Origin: Zunongwangia sp. HGR-M22
Lineage (GTDB): Bacteria; Bacteroidota; Bacteroidia; Flavobacteriales; Flavobacteriaceae
Direction: 5' to 3'
Assembly (NCBI RefSeq): GCF_027594425.1
Contig: NZ_CP115159.1
Span: 186,001 to 250,000 of the forward strand
DNA: 64,000 bases
Of this stretch, positions 45,128 through 54,892 are shown piece by piece (the first letter of the stretch is position 1; each line of letters opens with the position of its first letter). The notes below the pieces were generated by a model, which saw only the letters and a list, made by a program, of their open reading frames with translations, made no database searches and had not been told where the DNA came from. Both the position numbers and the translations under genes were made by a program.

Positions 45128-45898
45128 TTATTCGGTTGCTGAAAGATCTATTTTTAAATATTCTGAAATTTTTTCCAGATCATATTCATAAGTTTTTTGT
45201 CCTTCAGCATAAGCGGCGATCTCGTATGGATTGTAAGTTAAGATCAATTTATCATCTCTAAATCCAATATTAACAGGAAGATTAAATTCGTCATTTTCAA
45301 AGAACATTCCGGTGCTGTTGATGTTTTTATCTTGCGGGATATCTTCTTTTTTTCTGAAATCTTTTTCTACGAAATCTTTAAATTCTGAAGTAAATAAATC
45401 CTTGTGAGTATAAACTTTCCCGGTTTCAGGATTAAAATTCATATACGTGTTGCTTCCGTAGCCATGCGCGCCTCCGGTAAAGGTGTAAGCATTAAAATCG
45501 ATGCTTAGCAATTTTGGGTTTTCTTCAGTGATTTCAGCAAAAACAGTCGCCTCCCAGGGAATATCAGAATCTGGAAAATCTTCTCGATAAGAAGCATAAT
45601 TTGCAATAAAACCATCTACCATTTCTTCCATAGTTTCAGGCTTATCATCGGGATTAAAACCAGAAACAAGTTGGATAATATGAGCTTCTATAGAATCGTT
45701 GATCTTTTTAGCGACATTTTCCTTTCCTTTTGCAACAGGATAATTAAGGTTTACAAAAGTGCAGTTTCCTTTCTCTGGATTACATTTTTCGTAGGCTTTT
45801 TCTACGTTATAATTGGTGAAAACAAGGGCTTCTTTTTTCTCTTCTTCACAGGCAAAAATCATAAGGCTGGCAAGCAACACAGAAAGAAATTTTTTCAA
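45128..45898 (-). CDS. DUF3298/RsiV-like lipoprotein, TTG start
   Basis: 256 aa. Lipoprotein signal MKKFLSVLLASLMIFACEEE (Cys17). The PdaC/DUF4163 region is followed by the DUF3298 block TGGAHGYGSNTYMNFNPETG. This architecture occurs in RsiV anti-sigma factors, where it binds lysozyme, but no sigma factor gene is adjacent. The signal peptide requires TTG at 45898 as start; there is no ATG in frame close by. Confidence 0.83.
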   Translation of the reverse strand: MKKFLSVLLASLMIFACEEEKKEALVFTNYNVEKAYEKCNPEKGNCTFVNLNYPVAKGKENVAKKINDSIEAHIIQLVSGFNPDDKPETMEEMVDGFIANYASYREDFPDSDIPWEATVFAEITEENPKLLSIDFNAYTFTGGAHGYGSNTYMNFNPETGKVYTHKDLFTSEFKDFVEKDFRKKEDIPQDKNINSTGMFFENDEFNLPVNIGFRDDKLILTYNPYEIAAYAEGQKTYEYDLEKISEYLKIDLSATE

Positions 45899-46053
45899 AA
45901 TGGTTTTCAGGTTTTAGGTTATTGTTTTGCTAAAGTACGCAGCAATTTTGGCATTGCCAATGCGAAGCTTATTTTTGCTAATAAGATTTTTAATAGCAAT
46001 GAAAATCAGCTTCTAAAGCTGGTTTTTCGCTATAAACCAATAAAATTATTGTT

Positions 46054-47196
46054 ATGAAATTTAATACCAAAACCATACACGGCGGGCAGGAAAATACAGA
46101 TCCTGCATACAACGCTGTAATGCCGCCAATCTATCAAACCAGTACGTATTCACAAAGTACACCTGGAGGACATAAAGGCTTTGAATATTCCAGAAGTGGA
46201 AATCCAACTCGATCTGCTTTAGAGCGTTCTTTAGCCAGTATCGAAAATGGTAAATTTGGGATGGCTTTTGGGTCTGGTTTGGCTGCTATCGATGCTGTAT
46301 TGAAGCTTTTTAAACCGGGAGACGAAATTATAAGTACCAACGATCTTTATGGTGGCTCTTACCGTTTATTTACCTCGATATTTGAAAATTTAGGCATCAA
46401 ATTTCACTTTATTGGGATGCAGGAAGCTAAAAATATCGAATCGCATATCAATGAAAATACAAAATTGATTTGGGTGGAGACTCCAACTAATCCAATGATG
46501 AATATTATCGATATCGAAGCAGCAGCTAAGATTGCTAAAAAACATGATATCTTATTAGCGGTCGATAACACTTTTGCGACGCCATATTTGCAACAACCTT
46601 TAGATCTAGGAGCCGATATTGTGATGCACAGTGCTACAAAATATCTTGGTGGGCATAGTGATGTTGTGATGGGTAGTCTTGTAGTGAAAGATAAAGATCT
46701 GGCAGATAAATTATATTTTATCCAAAATGCGAGTGGAGCTGTTTGTGGACCGCAGGATAGCTTTTTGGTGTTGCGCGGAATAAAAACTTTACATCTTAGA
46801 ATGCAGCGCCATTGCGAAAATGGAGAAAAAGTAGCTCGGTTCTTAAAAGAGCATGCCGGAGTTGCAAAAGTTAACTGGCCAGGTTTTGAAGATCATCCAA
46901 ACCACGATATCGCCAAAAAGCAAATGAAAGGTTTTGGAGGAATGATTTCTTTTTCTACTACGGAAGGAACCGCAGAAAGTGCGGTTAAAATACTCGAAAA
47001 TCTGAAAGTTTTCACCTTAGCTGAATCTTTAGGAGGGGTAGAATCGTTGGCAGGACATCCCGCGAGTATGACGCATGCCTCAATCCCAGCAGAAGAACGC
47101 GCAAAAACTGGTGTTGTAGATAGTTTGATAAGATTAAGTGTAGGGATTGAAGATGGTGAAGATCTAGTAGAAGACTTAAAACAAGCGTTGAGTTAG
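46054..47196 (+). CDS. Trans-sulfuration PLP enzyme (cystathionine gamma-synthase/lyase family)
   Basis: 380-aa Cys/Met metabolism PLP enzyme. PLP-binding Lys is in SATKYLGGHSDVVMGS, with upstream YSRSGNPTR, VETPTNPMM and DNTFATPYLQ, and the C-terminal SLGGVESLAGHPASMTH block. Whether it makes cystathionine (MetB) or cleaves it (CGL, MGL) cannot be decided from the motifs. Monocistronic, divergent from the RsiV-like gene. Confidence 0.93.
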   Translation: MKFNTKTIHGGQENTDPAYNAVMPPIYQTSTYSQSTPGGHKGFEYSRSGNPTRSALERSLASIENGKFGMAFGSGLAAIDAVLKLFKPGDEIISTNDLYGGSYRLFTSIFENLGIKFHFIGMQEAKNIESHINENTKLIWVETPTNPMMNIIDIEAAAKIAKKHDILLAVDNTFATPYLQQPLDLGADIVMHSATKYLGGHSDVVMGSLVVKDKDLADKLYFIQNASGAVCGPQDSFLVLRGIKTLHLRMQRHCENGEKVARFLKEHAGVAKVNWPGFEDHPNHDIAKKQMKGFGGMISFSTTEGTAESAVKILENLKVFTLAESLGGVESLAGHPASMTHASIPAEERAKTGVVDSLIRLSVGIEDGEDLVEDLKQALS

Positions 47197-47356
47197 AGAT
47201 TAGATTTTAGATCGCTGTGCTGCTAGAGGGTAGAATATAGACTAATAAGCGAGACTAAAATTATATAATTTTTTATTGAAATTTTGCTGATGCGTTAATT
47301 GGATAATGCAAATTCGTGAGCGTTCAATTTAAAGATCGAAATAAACTCAAATCGTT

Positions 47357-47377
47357 ATGCTGAATTTGTTTCAGCAT
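47357..47377. repeat. Small REP-like palindrome
   Basis: ATGCTGAA (47357-47364), loop TTTGT, TTCAGCAT (47370-47377). The type ATGCTGAAxTTGTTTCAGCAT is one I recall as recurrent between genes in Flavobacteria. It sits in the 200-bp gap after the PLP enzyme; the rest of that gap shows nothing recognised. Confidence 0.5.
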
Positions 47378-47397
47378 CTCGTAATGTGATAAAAAAA

Positions 47398-47431
47398 ACG
47401 AGGGCTGAAATTCGATAATTTCAGCCCTCGT
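47398..47431. terminator. Bidirectional terminator
   Basis: Perfect 15-bp stem, ACGAGGGCTGAAATT (47398-47412) with AATTTCAGCCCTCGT (47417-47431), loop CGAT, flanked by an A-run on the left and CTTTT on the right. It separates convergent PLP-enzyme genes. Confidence 0.92.
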
Positions 47432-47473
47432 CTTTTAATCTATGTTCTAAAATCTAAAAGCGGAGCAGTCAAA

Positions 47474-48697
47474 TTAAATTACTTTACCCAGTGCCCAGAT
47501 AAGTCGTTGTACTTCTTCTTCAGTATTGTAATGCACTAAACTGGTACGTACTACACCATTTTTTTCGGTTAAGTCGAAATCTTCAATCAGTTTTTTGGCG
47601 TAAAAATCACCAAATCTTATTCCGATTCGATATTCGTCGATTTGCTCAACAATTTCATTGCTACAAAGCTCGTTGTGTACAAAAGAAATTGTAGGTACTC
47701 TTTTAGTGGCATCGGCTTCAGGATTTCCTATGATCTTTACTTTGGGATTTTTATTTAAAAAATCAAGAAGTCTTTGCGCTAATTTCTGTTCGTGCTTTGC
47801 AATCACTTCATAAGATTTTTTCAGCATTAAAACTGAAGAGTCTTTATCGTTTGGAAAGTGTTGCTTATAAAATTCCTTAAAATATTCAGTGATTCCTAAA
47901 AGACTGTATGTGAGCTCAAAATTGAAGTTTCCCGGCTGAAACTTATATGGAATATCATCTTTTTTGAAGAAATAGTGATTAATCCCGGCCATTTCTAAAA
48001 GCAAATCATACTTTCCATACATCAATGCTAAATGCGGGCCATAGGTTTTATACCAGCTAAAGGTATAAAAATCGATATCCAGTTCTTGGACATCAATTTG
48101 GCGATGAGGTGCGTAAGCGACGCCATCTACGCAGATAAGCGAACCGTTTTGGTGTGTAATTTCAGCAATCTCCTTGATAGGATTTATTGTTCCTAAGATA
48201 TTAGAGCAATGCGTAATGGCAACAAGTTTGGTTTTTTTAGAAAGTAATTTTTTAAGTTCAGAAAGTTCTAATTCCATCGTGTCTGGATTGGCTTTCCAAA
48301 CCTTAATTTTTATTCCTTTTTCTTCCAAATCTGTCCATGGAGAAACATTGGCTTCATGATCTGTATTAGTGACGATTACTTCGTCTCCCTCCTGCCATTT
48401 TTTGCTAAGGGAGATACTCAAAATTCTAAAGAGCATACTCGAAGAAGGCCCAATGATTATTTCTTCGGTTTGCTGAGCATTTATAAATTTTGCGATTTGT
48501 TTGGTTGCCCAGGCTAGCTTTTCGCCAGCTTCTTTGCTAATTTTATAAGATGCACCAAGTTGTACGTTATGATGAATTAAATAGCCATTGATACGCTCAA
48601 TGACTTTTCCTAAAACCTGGGAGCCACCGGCATTATCCATAAAGACAAAGTCTTTATCGAGTGCCGGAAACTGTTTCCTAACATAGTCTATATCCAT
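47474..48697 (-). CDS. Class V aminotransferase, cysteine desulfurase-like
   Basis: 407-aa PLP enzyme. PLP motifs: IIIGPSSSMLFRIL, TNTDHEANVSPW, THCSNILGTINPI, Asp-x-x in CVDGVAYAPHRQID and the Schiff-base Lys in FSWYKTYGPH. It resembles the SufS-like group annotated as cysteine desulfurase-like VC1184 family. No active-site Cys loop typical of a dedicated sulfur donor is obvious, so the reaction is unknown. Six nt downstream of the S9 peptidase gene. Confidence 0.88.
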   Translation of the reverse strand: MDIDYVRKQFPALDKDFVFMDNAGGSQVLGKVIERINGYLIHHNVQLGASYKISKEAGEKLAWATKQIAKFINAQQTEEIIIGPSSSMLFRILSISLSKKWQEGDEVIVTNTDHEANVSPWTDLEEKGIKIKVWKANPDTMELELSELKKLLSKKTKLVAITHCSNILGTINPIKEIAEITHQNGSLICVDGVAYAPHRQIDVQELDIDFYTFSWYKTYGPHLALMYGKYDLLLEMAGINHYFFKKDDIPYKFQPGNFNFELTYSLLGITEYFKEFYKQHFPNDKDSSVLMLKKSYEVIAKHEQKLAQRLLDFLNKNPKVKIIGNPEADATKRVPTISFVHNELCSNEIVEQIDEYRIGIRFGDFYAKKLIEDFDLTEKNGVVRTSLVHYNTEEEVQRLIWALGKVI

Positions 48698-48702
48698 AAT
48701 AT

Positions 48703-51084
48703 CTATTTATCCAGAAGACTTTCATTAAAAAGCTTAAGAATTCTGCTATACTCATCTGTCCAACTGCTTGGCTCAACAAAACCATGGTCTTCTACTGGAT
48801 AAACCGCCATTTCCCAATCGTCTTTTCCTAATTCAATCAACCGTTGTGAAAGTCGTACTACATCCTGAAAATGTACGTTTACATCTACCATTCCGTGGGC
48901 GATAAGTAAATCACCTTCTAAACCTTCAGCAAAATAAATTGGGGAAGATCTTCGGTAGGCAATAGGATCATTTACTGGCTCATTAAGAATATTCGCGGTG
49001 TATCCGTGATTGTAATGTGCCCAATCTGTTACCGATCTTAGCGCAGCACCTGCAGCAAAAGTATCTGGCTCGTTAAACATGGCCATCAAAGTAATAAATC
49101 CGCCATAACTTCCACCATAAATTCCGACTTTTTCAGGGTTGATTCCATGGTTTTCAATTAAATATTTTACACCATCTACCTGGTCTGAAAGATCTTTACC
49201 TCCCATTTGGCGGTAAATCCCGGTTCTCCAATCACGGCCATAACCGGCGCTCCCGCGGTAATCAATATCGATAACAGTATACCCTAAATCTGTTAATAGA
49301 TTATGGAACATGTATTCTCTAAAATATGAAGACCACCACTGGTGTACGTTTTGTAGATAACCGGCGCCATGCACAAAAACAACGGCAGCATCGTTTTTAG
49401 TTTCTTCGCTTGGCGTGTATAATCTTGCCGGAACCATTGCTCCATCTTCAGCTTCAAACTTAATAAGTTCAGGAGTTCTCCAGTTGTAACTGGCAAATGC
49501 TTCAGATTGTCCGCTAGTTAGTTGTTTTGCTTCTCCTTTCCCTGTTTTCTTAAGATAAAGTTCCCAGGGTTTATTACTGAAGGAATAGTAGATCGCCATA
49601 TATTTTTCATCAGGAGAAAGATAAACCTGGTTATTACCGGTCATGTTGGTAAGTTTTTCCATTTTACCACCCATTACCGGCATTTTGTAAAAATGGCGAA
49701 CGTCTGGGCCTTCTTCAGAAGTGGTTAAATACCAGTATTTTTTATTATTCGATAATTCGGGATCAAAAACTTCATAATCACCAGGAGTAAGATCTTTTTT
49801 CTCTCCATTATCAACATTAAGAAGATACAAATGAGAATATCCGGTAGCTTCAGATTGAAAATAAATATGCTTGTTGTCGGGCAGCCAACCTAAAGTTCCG
49901 CCACCAAAAGACCAACCAAGACCCGGGCCTGCGATCCAAGCTTCGTCGCGTTGGCGATCTAAAGTGTTAAGGCTTCCGTCTTCAAGATTAAGTTGGGCGA
50001 TCCAGCGGTCTTTGTTATCTTTAGATCGAATGCTCACAATAGCTTTTTCACCGTTTTCAGAAAAATAGGCTGGTGAGGTAATTACTTCACGAACTTTTTC
50101 TTCCCATTCTTTATCTGGATAATCTTTTACGTAATCTGGTAGGTCTTTAATGCCTTCAAGATCATCTGTACCTACTATAAAAACGGTATCTTTTTCAACA
50201 TTATAAAGAGCTAGTTCCACTTCGGTTTTATCGTCGCCTACTTTAGAGCGTGCAGGTAAATCTTTAGTATATCCAGATTGGTCTACATAATTTGGGACTT
50301 CGGTATTATCACCGCGTTCTCTTTTAATTAAATTGAAACTCACATACTTTCCGTTAGGAGAAATGCTAAGCCCGGATATTTGTTTGTCACCGGCATAGAA
50401 GGCATAATCTTCGTCCTGAGCAATACTTTCGCGATAGGATTTTGAAGCTTCAGATTTTTCTTTACGCTCATTAATAACCTGTAAAAGATCAAGATTCTCA
50501 TCCTGAATCCATTGATTTTTTTCTGAAAGTTTTTCTTCTCTATCTTCAGGTTTTTTGCCTTTATTGATATTGGTTAATTTGATAATCTTACCATCCTCAA
50601 GATCGTAGATAAAGGCATTATCATTTAAGATAAACGAGATTTTAGATTCGTCTGCCATAAATTCAGGATTCTGAATTCGCTCTCCAAGGTCTATTAATTC
50701 TGTTTTAGAATCTTTCCTGATATTATATAAAAATAGTTTCCCATCTTCAGTAAAAAGCATTTCGGTTTTCTTGTTGTTATAATCGACGTAACGCGGAATC
50801 ATATTTTCCTTTTCCTGCTGAGAAACTTTTATGATCTTCGACTGTTTAGAAAGATTGATCTTGTATAAAGAATCATCGGGATCGTTTTCTAAGTTATACT
50901 GAAAATAAATATTTTCACTTTGCATACCCCACTGAATTCTGGAAGGAAATGTTCCCATCCATTTTGGGTCTTGCATAATTTTTTCCACAGAAAGTTCACT
51001 TTGCTGTGCCTTTAGGGCAATGCTGCTAAAAGCAATAAAGGCCAGGATTGCGATATTGCTAAAACGAAGTTTAATTTTTGTCAT
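48703..51084 (-). CDS. S9-family dipeptidyl/prolyl peptidase, exported
   Basis: 793 aa. Signal peptide (cleavage near LKAQ, residue 26), an N-terminal beta-propeller domain with WD-like repeats (ISGLSISPNGKYVSFNL, YLSPDEKYMAIYYSF) and a C-terminal peptidase domain. The triad is Ser659 in GIYGGSYGGF, Asp734 in HGMVDVNVH and His767 in VEDHGF. Probably periplasmic, releasing dipeptides from peptides for nutrition. It likely shares a transcript with the class V aminotransferase gene. Confidence 0.93.
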   Translation of the reverse strand: MTKIKLRFSNIAILAFIAFSSIALKAQQSELSVEKIMQDPKWMGTFPSRIQWGMQSENIYFQYNLENDPDDSLYKINLSKQSKIIKVSQQEKENMIPRYVDYNNKKTEMLFTEDGKLFLYNIRKDSKTELIDLGERIQNPEFMADESKISFILNDNAFIYDLEDGKIIKLTNINKGKKPEDREEKLSEKNQWIQDENLDLLQVINERKEKSEASKSYRESIAQDEDYAFYAGDKQISGLSISPNGKYVSFNLIKRERGDNTEVPNYVDQSGYTKDLPARSKVGDDKTEVELALYNVEKDTVFIVGTDDLEGIKDLPDYVKDYPDKEWEEKVREVITSPAYFSENGEKAIVSIRSKDNKDRWIAQLNLEDGSLNTLDRQRDEAWIAGPGLGWSFGGGTLGWLPDNKHIYFQSEATGYSHLYLLNVDNGEKKDLTPGDYEVFDPELSNNKKYWYLTTSEEGPDVRHFYKMPVMGGKMEKLTNMTGNNQVYLSPDEKYMAIYYSFSNKPWELYLKKTGKGEAKQLTSGQSEAFASYNWRTPELIKFEAEDGAMVPARLYTPSEETKNDAAVVFVHGAGYLQNVHQWWSSYFREYMFHNLLTDLGYTVIDIDYRGSAGYGRDWRTGIYRQMGGKDLSDQVDGVKYLIENHGINPEKVGIYGGSYGGFITLMAMFNEPDTFAAGAALRSVTDWAHYNHGYTANILNEPVNDPIAYRRSSPIYFAEGLEGDLLIAHGMVDVNVHFQDVVRLSQRLIELGKDDWEMAVYPVEDHGFVEPSSWTDEYSRILKLFNESLLDK

Positions 51085-51309
51085 TTACGTAAATATTGGA
51101 TTTTAATTAGTGGAGAGATTATAAATACTCAAAACCCGAAATTTTATAAAAATAAAATTCGATTTCCTCTTTTATGAAAGCTCGCCAAAATTGGTTTCAA
51201 TATAGCTAAAATGAAACATGAATTCAAGAATAATAAGTTTTAGCCTTAATTTGAAGTGCAATTGGAGGAGGATAATTTTCCATTTTTAAGAAATAAAAAA
51301 TAGAGCAAT

Positions 51310-52458
51310 CTATAGTTTGCGTTTTAAACTTTTAGCTGCCTTTGTATATCCACCGTTCCCACCGTCTACAAAATGAATGTGCTCGTGTGTGCTAATGTTT
51401 CTTACGTAGCAGGACATGATACTTTCCTCACTTACATAAATTCCATATTTTATTTTTCCTGAATCTTCCAGATTGTCCAGATAACCAATAAGCGCTTCCC
51501 TTTGCTGAGGTGTTCCTGAAATAACTGTATTTATTCTTCCGTCGATTACTAAGGTGTCAGCTAAGGCCACCATCTTTTTTAGATAGTTTTTTCCGTTCTG
51601 TTTTTTAAGCCATATATGTTTTCCATATTTCCCAATTATCCAACTTTTAAACATATAAGGCAGATAGAATCTACCCAGTTTGGCTTTCATTTCATCATTA
51701 ATTTTACGAAGATTAGCTTTCAGTTTTAACCTGCTTACAGAAATAGGCTTTCTTGTGTTTGGGGATCCGTAAATATTATCGATAGCTTTTAAAACTTCAG
51801 AAAAGACTTTTGATGTTTCCTGATCATTTGTTGATACTACGATTAAACTTACTACTTCCTGGTTCTTTTTTGGAGGTTTTATTTTGTCCCATTTACATTC
51901 CATTCCATCAAGATTCAGCGCTTTACTATTGGGAACGATTTCTTGTTTTGGAAGGGTGTGTTTTATTAGATCTTCAGCATAATGTAGAGCGTCTCCCAAA
52001 ACTATAGGAATGTCCATATCAGCATTCACTTTAAGTTTAGCGATTTTCAGCTGAATATTTTCTTTGTAGATAGTTTTAACCGGAAGCGATCCTGTTTTAA
52101 GTTCTAATTTGAAGTTTTTTTGAGTATTTCTCTTATGTTTCTGAAGCGCAGCAAGCGTTTCTTGTAAAATTTCTTCGGGAACGATAGCTACGGCGCCGTC
52201 ACCACCAAAAAAGAAAGGTATATTTTTTTTTGCCTCGTATGCAATGTTAATCATAGCAATAACGCAACCTGTAGCAATTAAATTGACGGAGTTATGTTTT
52301 CCATTAGCAATAGCTTCAGTAGAGTTTTTAATATCTGCTGCCACTATATGCCAATTTTCTGGAACCTGATGAAAGTTGCCAATATCTCCCACAAGCTCGC
52401 TCACCGGAATATTCAGTACCGGCAAATCTTCATAAAAATTAGAGTTGCTATTAGCCAT
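51310..52458 (-). CDS. DUF3095 protein with nucleotide-cyclase-like domain
   Basis: 382 aa from the ATG at 52458; an ATG at 52488 adds ten residues (MPNYIKNKRL) and is equally usable. The N-terminal half has class III nucleotide cyclase-like metal sites: VAADIKNSTEAI (Asp) and IPFFFGGDGAVAIVP (Gly-Gly-Asp-Gly). The DUF3095 family is uncharacterised. The second half (KYGIYVSEESIMSCYV, HIHFVDGGNGGYTKA) is conserved in the family but has no known function. No regulator or transporter gene is adjacent. Confidence 0.83.
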   Translation of the reverse strand: MANSNSNFYEDLPVLNIPVSELVGDIGNFHQVPENWHIVAADIKNSTEAIANGKHNSVNLIATGCVIAMINIAYEAKKNIPFFFGGDGAVAIVPEEILQETLAALQKHKRNTQKNFKLELKTGSLPVKTIYKENIQLKIAKLKVNADMDIPIVLGDALHYAEDLIKHTLPKQEIVPNSKALNLDGMECKWDKIKPPKKNQEVVSLIVVSTNDQETSKVFSEVLKAIDNIYGSPNTRKPISVSRLKLKANLRKINDEMKAKLGRFYLPYMFKSWIIGKYGKHIWLKKQNGKNYLKKMVALADTLVIDGRINTVISGTPQQREALIGYLDNLEDSGKIKYGIYVSEESIMSCYVRNISTHEHIHFVDGGNGGYTKAAKSLKRKL

Positions 52459-52549
52459 TAATCTTTTATTTTTTATGTAATTCGGCATAAATAAAACAAG
52501 TAAAGATATGCAATCTTAGCATACGCAAATCCTATATTTAGGGAAGTAT

Positions 52550-52849
52550 TTATTTTTCGATTTCCAGTACTTTTAAATATTCTGGGCCGCCATCTACTGG
52601 ATAACCCTCAACTTTTTCGGCGATTATAGTATAGGTTTGTCCTTCCAATTCGGTTAGATCTACTTTTCCTGAAGTTAACGCGTAAGTTTTATCATCGGTT
52701 TTTAAGACATGGCTTCCATATTGATAAGAAGTTATGCCTGCTGCTTCGATTAGCCCGGTAAGTTTCATATTACTGGTTATTTTTTGATTGTTACAGGTTG
52801 CGGTGATAACTAATAAAAAGAATGAAGAAAGGAATACGGTTGGTTTCAT
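52550..52849 (-). CDS. Small lipoprotein
   Basis: 99 aa. Lipoprotein signal ending ITATC (Cys19). The mature part (about 75 aa) is beta-rich (TYALTSGKVDLTELEGQTYT) and could be an OB-like or small barrel domain. No family recognised. Monocistronic. Confidence 0.65.
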   Translation of the reverse strand: MKPTVFLSSFFLLVITATCNNQKITSNMKLTGLIEAAGITSYQYGSHVLKTDDKTYALTSGKVDLTELEGQTYTIIAEKVEGYPVDGGPEYLKVLEIEK

Positions 52850-52974
52850 AATTACTTAAGTTGAATTTAGCTGGAAATTACACGTTCTAATTGAGCTTCT
52901 CTTTATTCTTAGGGAAGTTTTAACGGGTAGTGATTCTATATAATAAAAACATTTTTATTTTTGTGGTGCTATAC

Positions 52975-53046
52975 GGCCTCGTAGTTCAACGGATAGAATA
53001 GAAGTTTCCTAAACTTTAGATCCAGGTTCGATTCCTGGCGAGGCTA
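52975..53046 (+). tRNA. tRNA-Arg (anticodon CCT)
   Basis: Cloverleaf read by hand. Acceptor GGCCTCG pairs with CGAGGCT (first pair G-T); the D stem is GTTC/GAAT. The anticodon stem GAAGT/ACTTT holds loop TTCCTAA, with anticodon CCT at 53008-53010. The T arm is CCAGG-TTCGATT-CCTGG, with discriminator A. The CCA end is not encoded. It reads AGG codons. Confidence 0.92.
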
Positions 53047-53051
53047 CAAAC

Positions 53052-53091
53052 AAAAACCGTTAAGCATAATTGTGAATGCCTAACGGTTTTT
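53052..53091. terminator. Terminator after tRNA-Arg, opposite the GH5 gene
   Basis: AAAAACCGTTAAGCA (53052-53066) pairs with TGCCTAACGGTTTTT (53077-53091) with one mismatch, followed by TTG. Works on both strands. Confidence 0.85.
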
Positions 53092-53131
53092 TGTATTAAA
53101 AATCGGTGTACTTAGTAAGTATAAGTCTTTT

Positions 53132-54892
53132 TTAATTTGATTTTTTTACTATATGTTTTGTTTGGATCTTGTTTGTAGATTTAAGTTTAACTATATAGTA
53201 CCCATCTGGATAATTAGCAAGTGAGAAATTAACTGCTTGTTTAGATTGTATCTTTTTTTGTACAATCAATTTTCCTTGTAGATCATAAATTTTAATTTCC
53301 TGAAGCGGTAATTCTTCAGTCATACTCACTTCAAAATTAGCATTTGATGGATTAGGATATATGGCGACTTGTTTTTGATTTACTGCAAAATTTGATGTAG
53401 ACGAGCAATTTTCGATAAAAGACCATACTTGCCAAGGTCCCGAATTCTCTTCTGGATTCTGATTGTTGCTATACCAATTATTTTGATAAATTTTTCCGTT
53501 AAAGACAACTTTTGTACCGGCATCAGCATAAATGACTTGCGAAGACCAAACCGGTAAACTGGAACAGCTAGAACCTTGATTAGCCGAAGTTACACTAATT
53601 GTAATGGCAGCCGAAGTTGTAGTTTGATTTTGATCATCTGTAGCAACAGCTGTTATAGAATAATCTCCTGCAGAAGCATTCCAGTCCACAGAATAAGGTG
53701 ATGAGGTGTCAGTTCCAATTGAGTTTTCATCGGCGAAAAATTCAACTTCAGAGATCGTACCATCATTATCGTTGGCATCAGCATTTATGGTGATGGTTGT
53801 ATTTTCTGAAAAGCTATCATTTGTAGAAGGCGAAGTGATCGAAACAGAAGGTGAATTGTTGCCGGAACCATTATCATTACCACAATATTTTTCCCAGTTT
53901 TGGATAATATTTCTAACTTTTTTTCCAGAAGCAGTTAGCATCTGTGATGACCAACCACCTGAAGAAGAAGCTCCCGGAACCAAAGCCGCAGATCCTTCGT
54001 TTTTATCGGTAATCGACCAGTTAGCATGAGTGATATCATTTTCTTCCAGGAAATTCATCCACGCATCGGTAGAGGCAACATCTACCGCACCAGAACCATT
54101 TGCTTGCACGCTGCCCCATTCAGTTACCATTAAAGCAATTCCATTATTAATCGCTGTTTGCGCTTTTTGTCGCAAACTTTCTTTATGTGTCGCAGCATAA
54201 AAATGCAATGTATAGGCGATATTATTTGCGTTTATAGGATCTGTAGAGGCAACATCCACATCCTGTGACCAAGTGGGTGTGCCCACAACAATTAAATTAT
54301 CTGGATCAATATTCCTAATTGCTGAAATTACTGCGTTTGCATAAGGTTTTATGGTGTTAGACCATGAAACTTGTAAAGGTTCATTATAAATTTCATAAAT
54401 AACATTTGGATAGCTGCCATAAGTTTGCGCCATTTCTTCAAAGAAATCGATAGCTGCCTGCTGGTTATTTTCTGCATGGTGGGAATGCCAATCGATAATC
54501 ACATATAATCCTTTAGCAATCGCTGCATCTACTACATTTTTAACTCGAGTTTTATTTTGGCTAGGATTGCTTAAATATCCTCCGTTATCTTCTACGCCCA
54601 TAGCAGCTCTTACAATTGTTGAATTCCAGTCGCTTGCTAGCCAATTTACCACATCAGCATTATAGTATTTCTCAGCGCCCCATCCGGTATTGGACCAAAA
54701 AAGACTATTTCCTGCAAAACTTACAGGATTATTATTTTTATCTACAATTTTAGTGTTGCTTACACTTAGGTTACCGTGCACATCTACTGGTGTAGAACCG
54801 CAATAATTTTGTGCATTTAAAGAGATGCTGGCCACAAAAAAGCTAAAAACAAAACTTAGCTTACAATACGTTTGTCGTAATTGTGTTTTCAT
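53132..54892 (-). CDS. GH5 endoglucanase with Ig-like, carbohydrate-binding and T9SS sorting domains
   Basis: 586-aa secreted cellulase-type enzyme. Signal peptide (cleavage near LNAQ, residue 28). The GH5 (GH5_2-like) catalytic domain covers about 40-330, with acid/base Glu171 in YEIYNEPLQ and nucleophile Glu258 in MVTEWGSV. A bacterial Ig-like domain (VSITSPSTNDSFSENTTITI, about 345-430) and a CBM5/12-like segment (KVVFNGKIYQNNWYSNNQNP) follow. The end is a type IX sorting domain (AIYPNPSNANFEVSM to the basic terminus). It is expected to be exported across the outer membrane. Monocistronic. Confidence 0.93.
   Translation of the reverse strand: MKTQLRQTYCKLSFVFSFFVASISLNAQNYCGSTPVDVHGNLSVSNTKIVDKNNNPVSFAGNSLFWSNTGWGAEKYYNADVVNWLASDWNSTIVRAAMGVEDNGGYLSNPSQNKTRVKNVVDAAIAKGLYVIIDWHSHHAENNQQAAIDFFEEMAQTYGSYPNVIYEIYNEPLQVSWSNTIKPYANAVISAIRNIDPDNLIVVGTPTWSQDVDVASTDPINANNIAYTLHFYAATHKESLRQKAQTAINNGIALMVTEWGSVQANGSGAVDVASTDAWMNFLEENDITHANWSITDKNEGSAALVPGASSSGGWSSQMLTASGKKVRNIIQNWEKYCGNDNGSGNNSPSVSITSPSTNDSFSENTTITINADANDNDGTISEVEFFADENSIGTDTSSPYSVDWNASAGDYSITAVATDDQNQTTTSAAITISVTSANQGSSCSSLPVWSSQVIYADAGTKVVFNGKIYQNNWYSNNQNPEENSGPWQVWSFIENCSSTSNFAVNQKQVAIYPNPSNANFEVSMTEELPLQEIKIYDLQGKLIVQKKIQSKQAVNFSLANYPDGYYIVKLKSTNKIQTKHIVKKSN

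Noticed and set aside
47474-48697. Reading the class V aminotransferase as kynureninase
   Set aside because: Motifs fit the cysteine desulfurase-like group, and the gene is far from the dioxygenase pair; the kynurenine link would be wishful.
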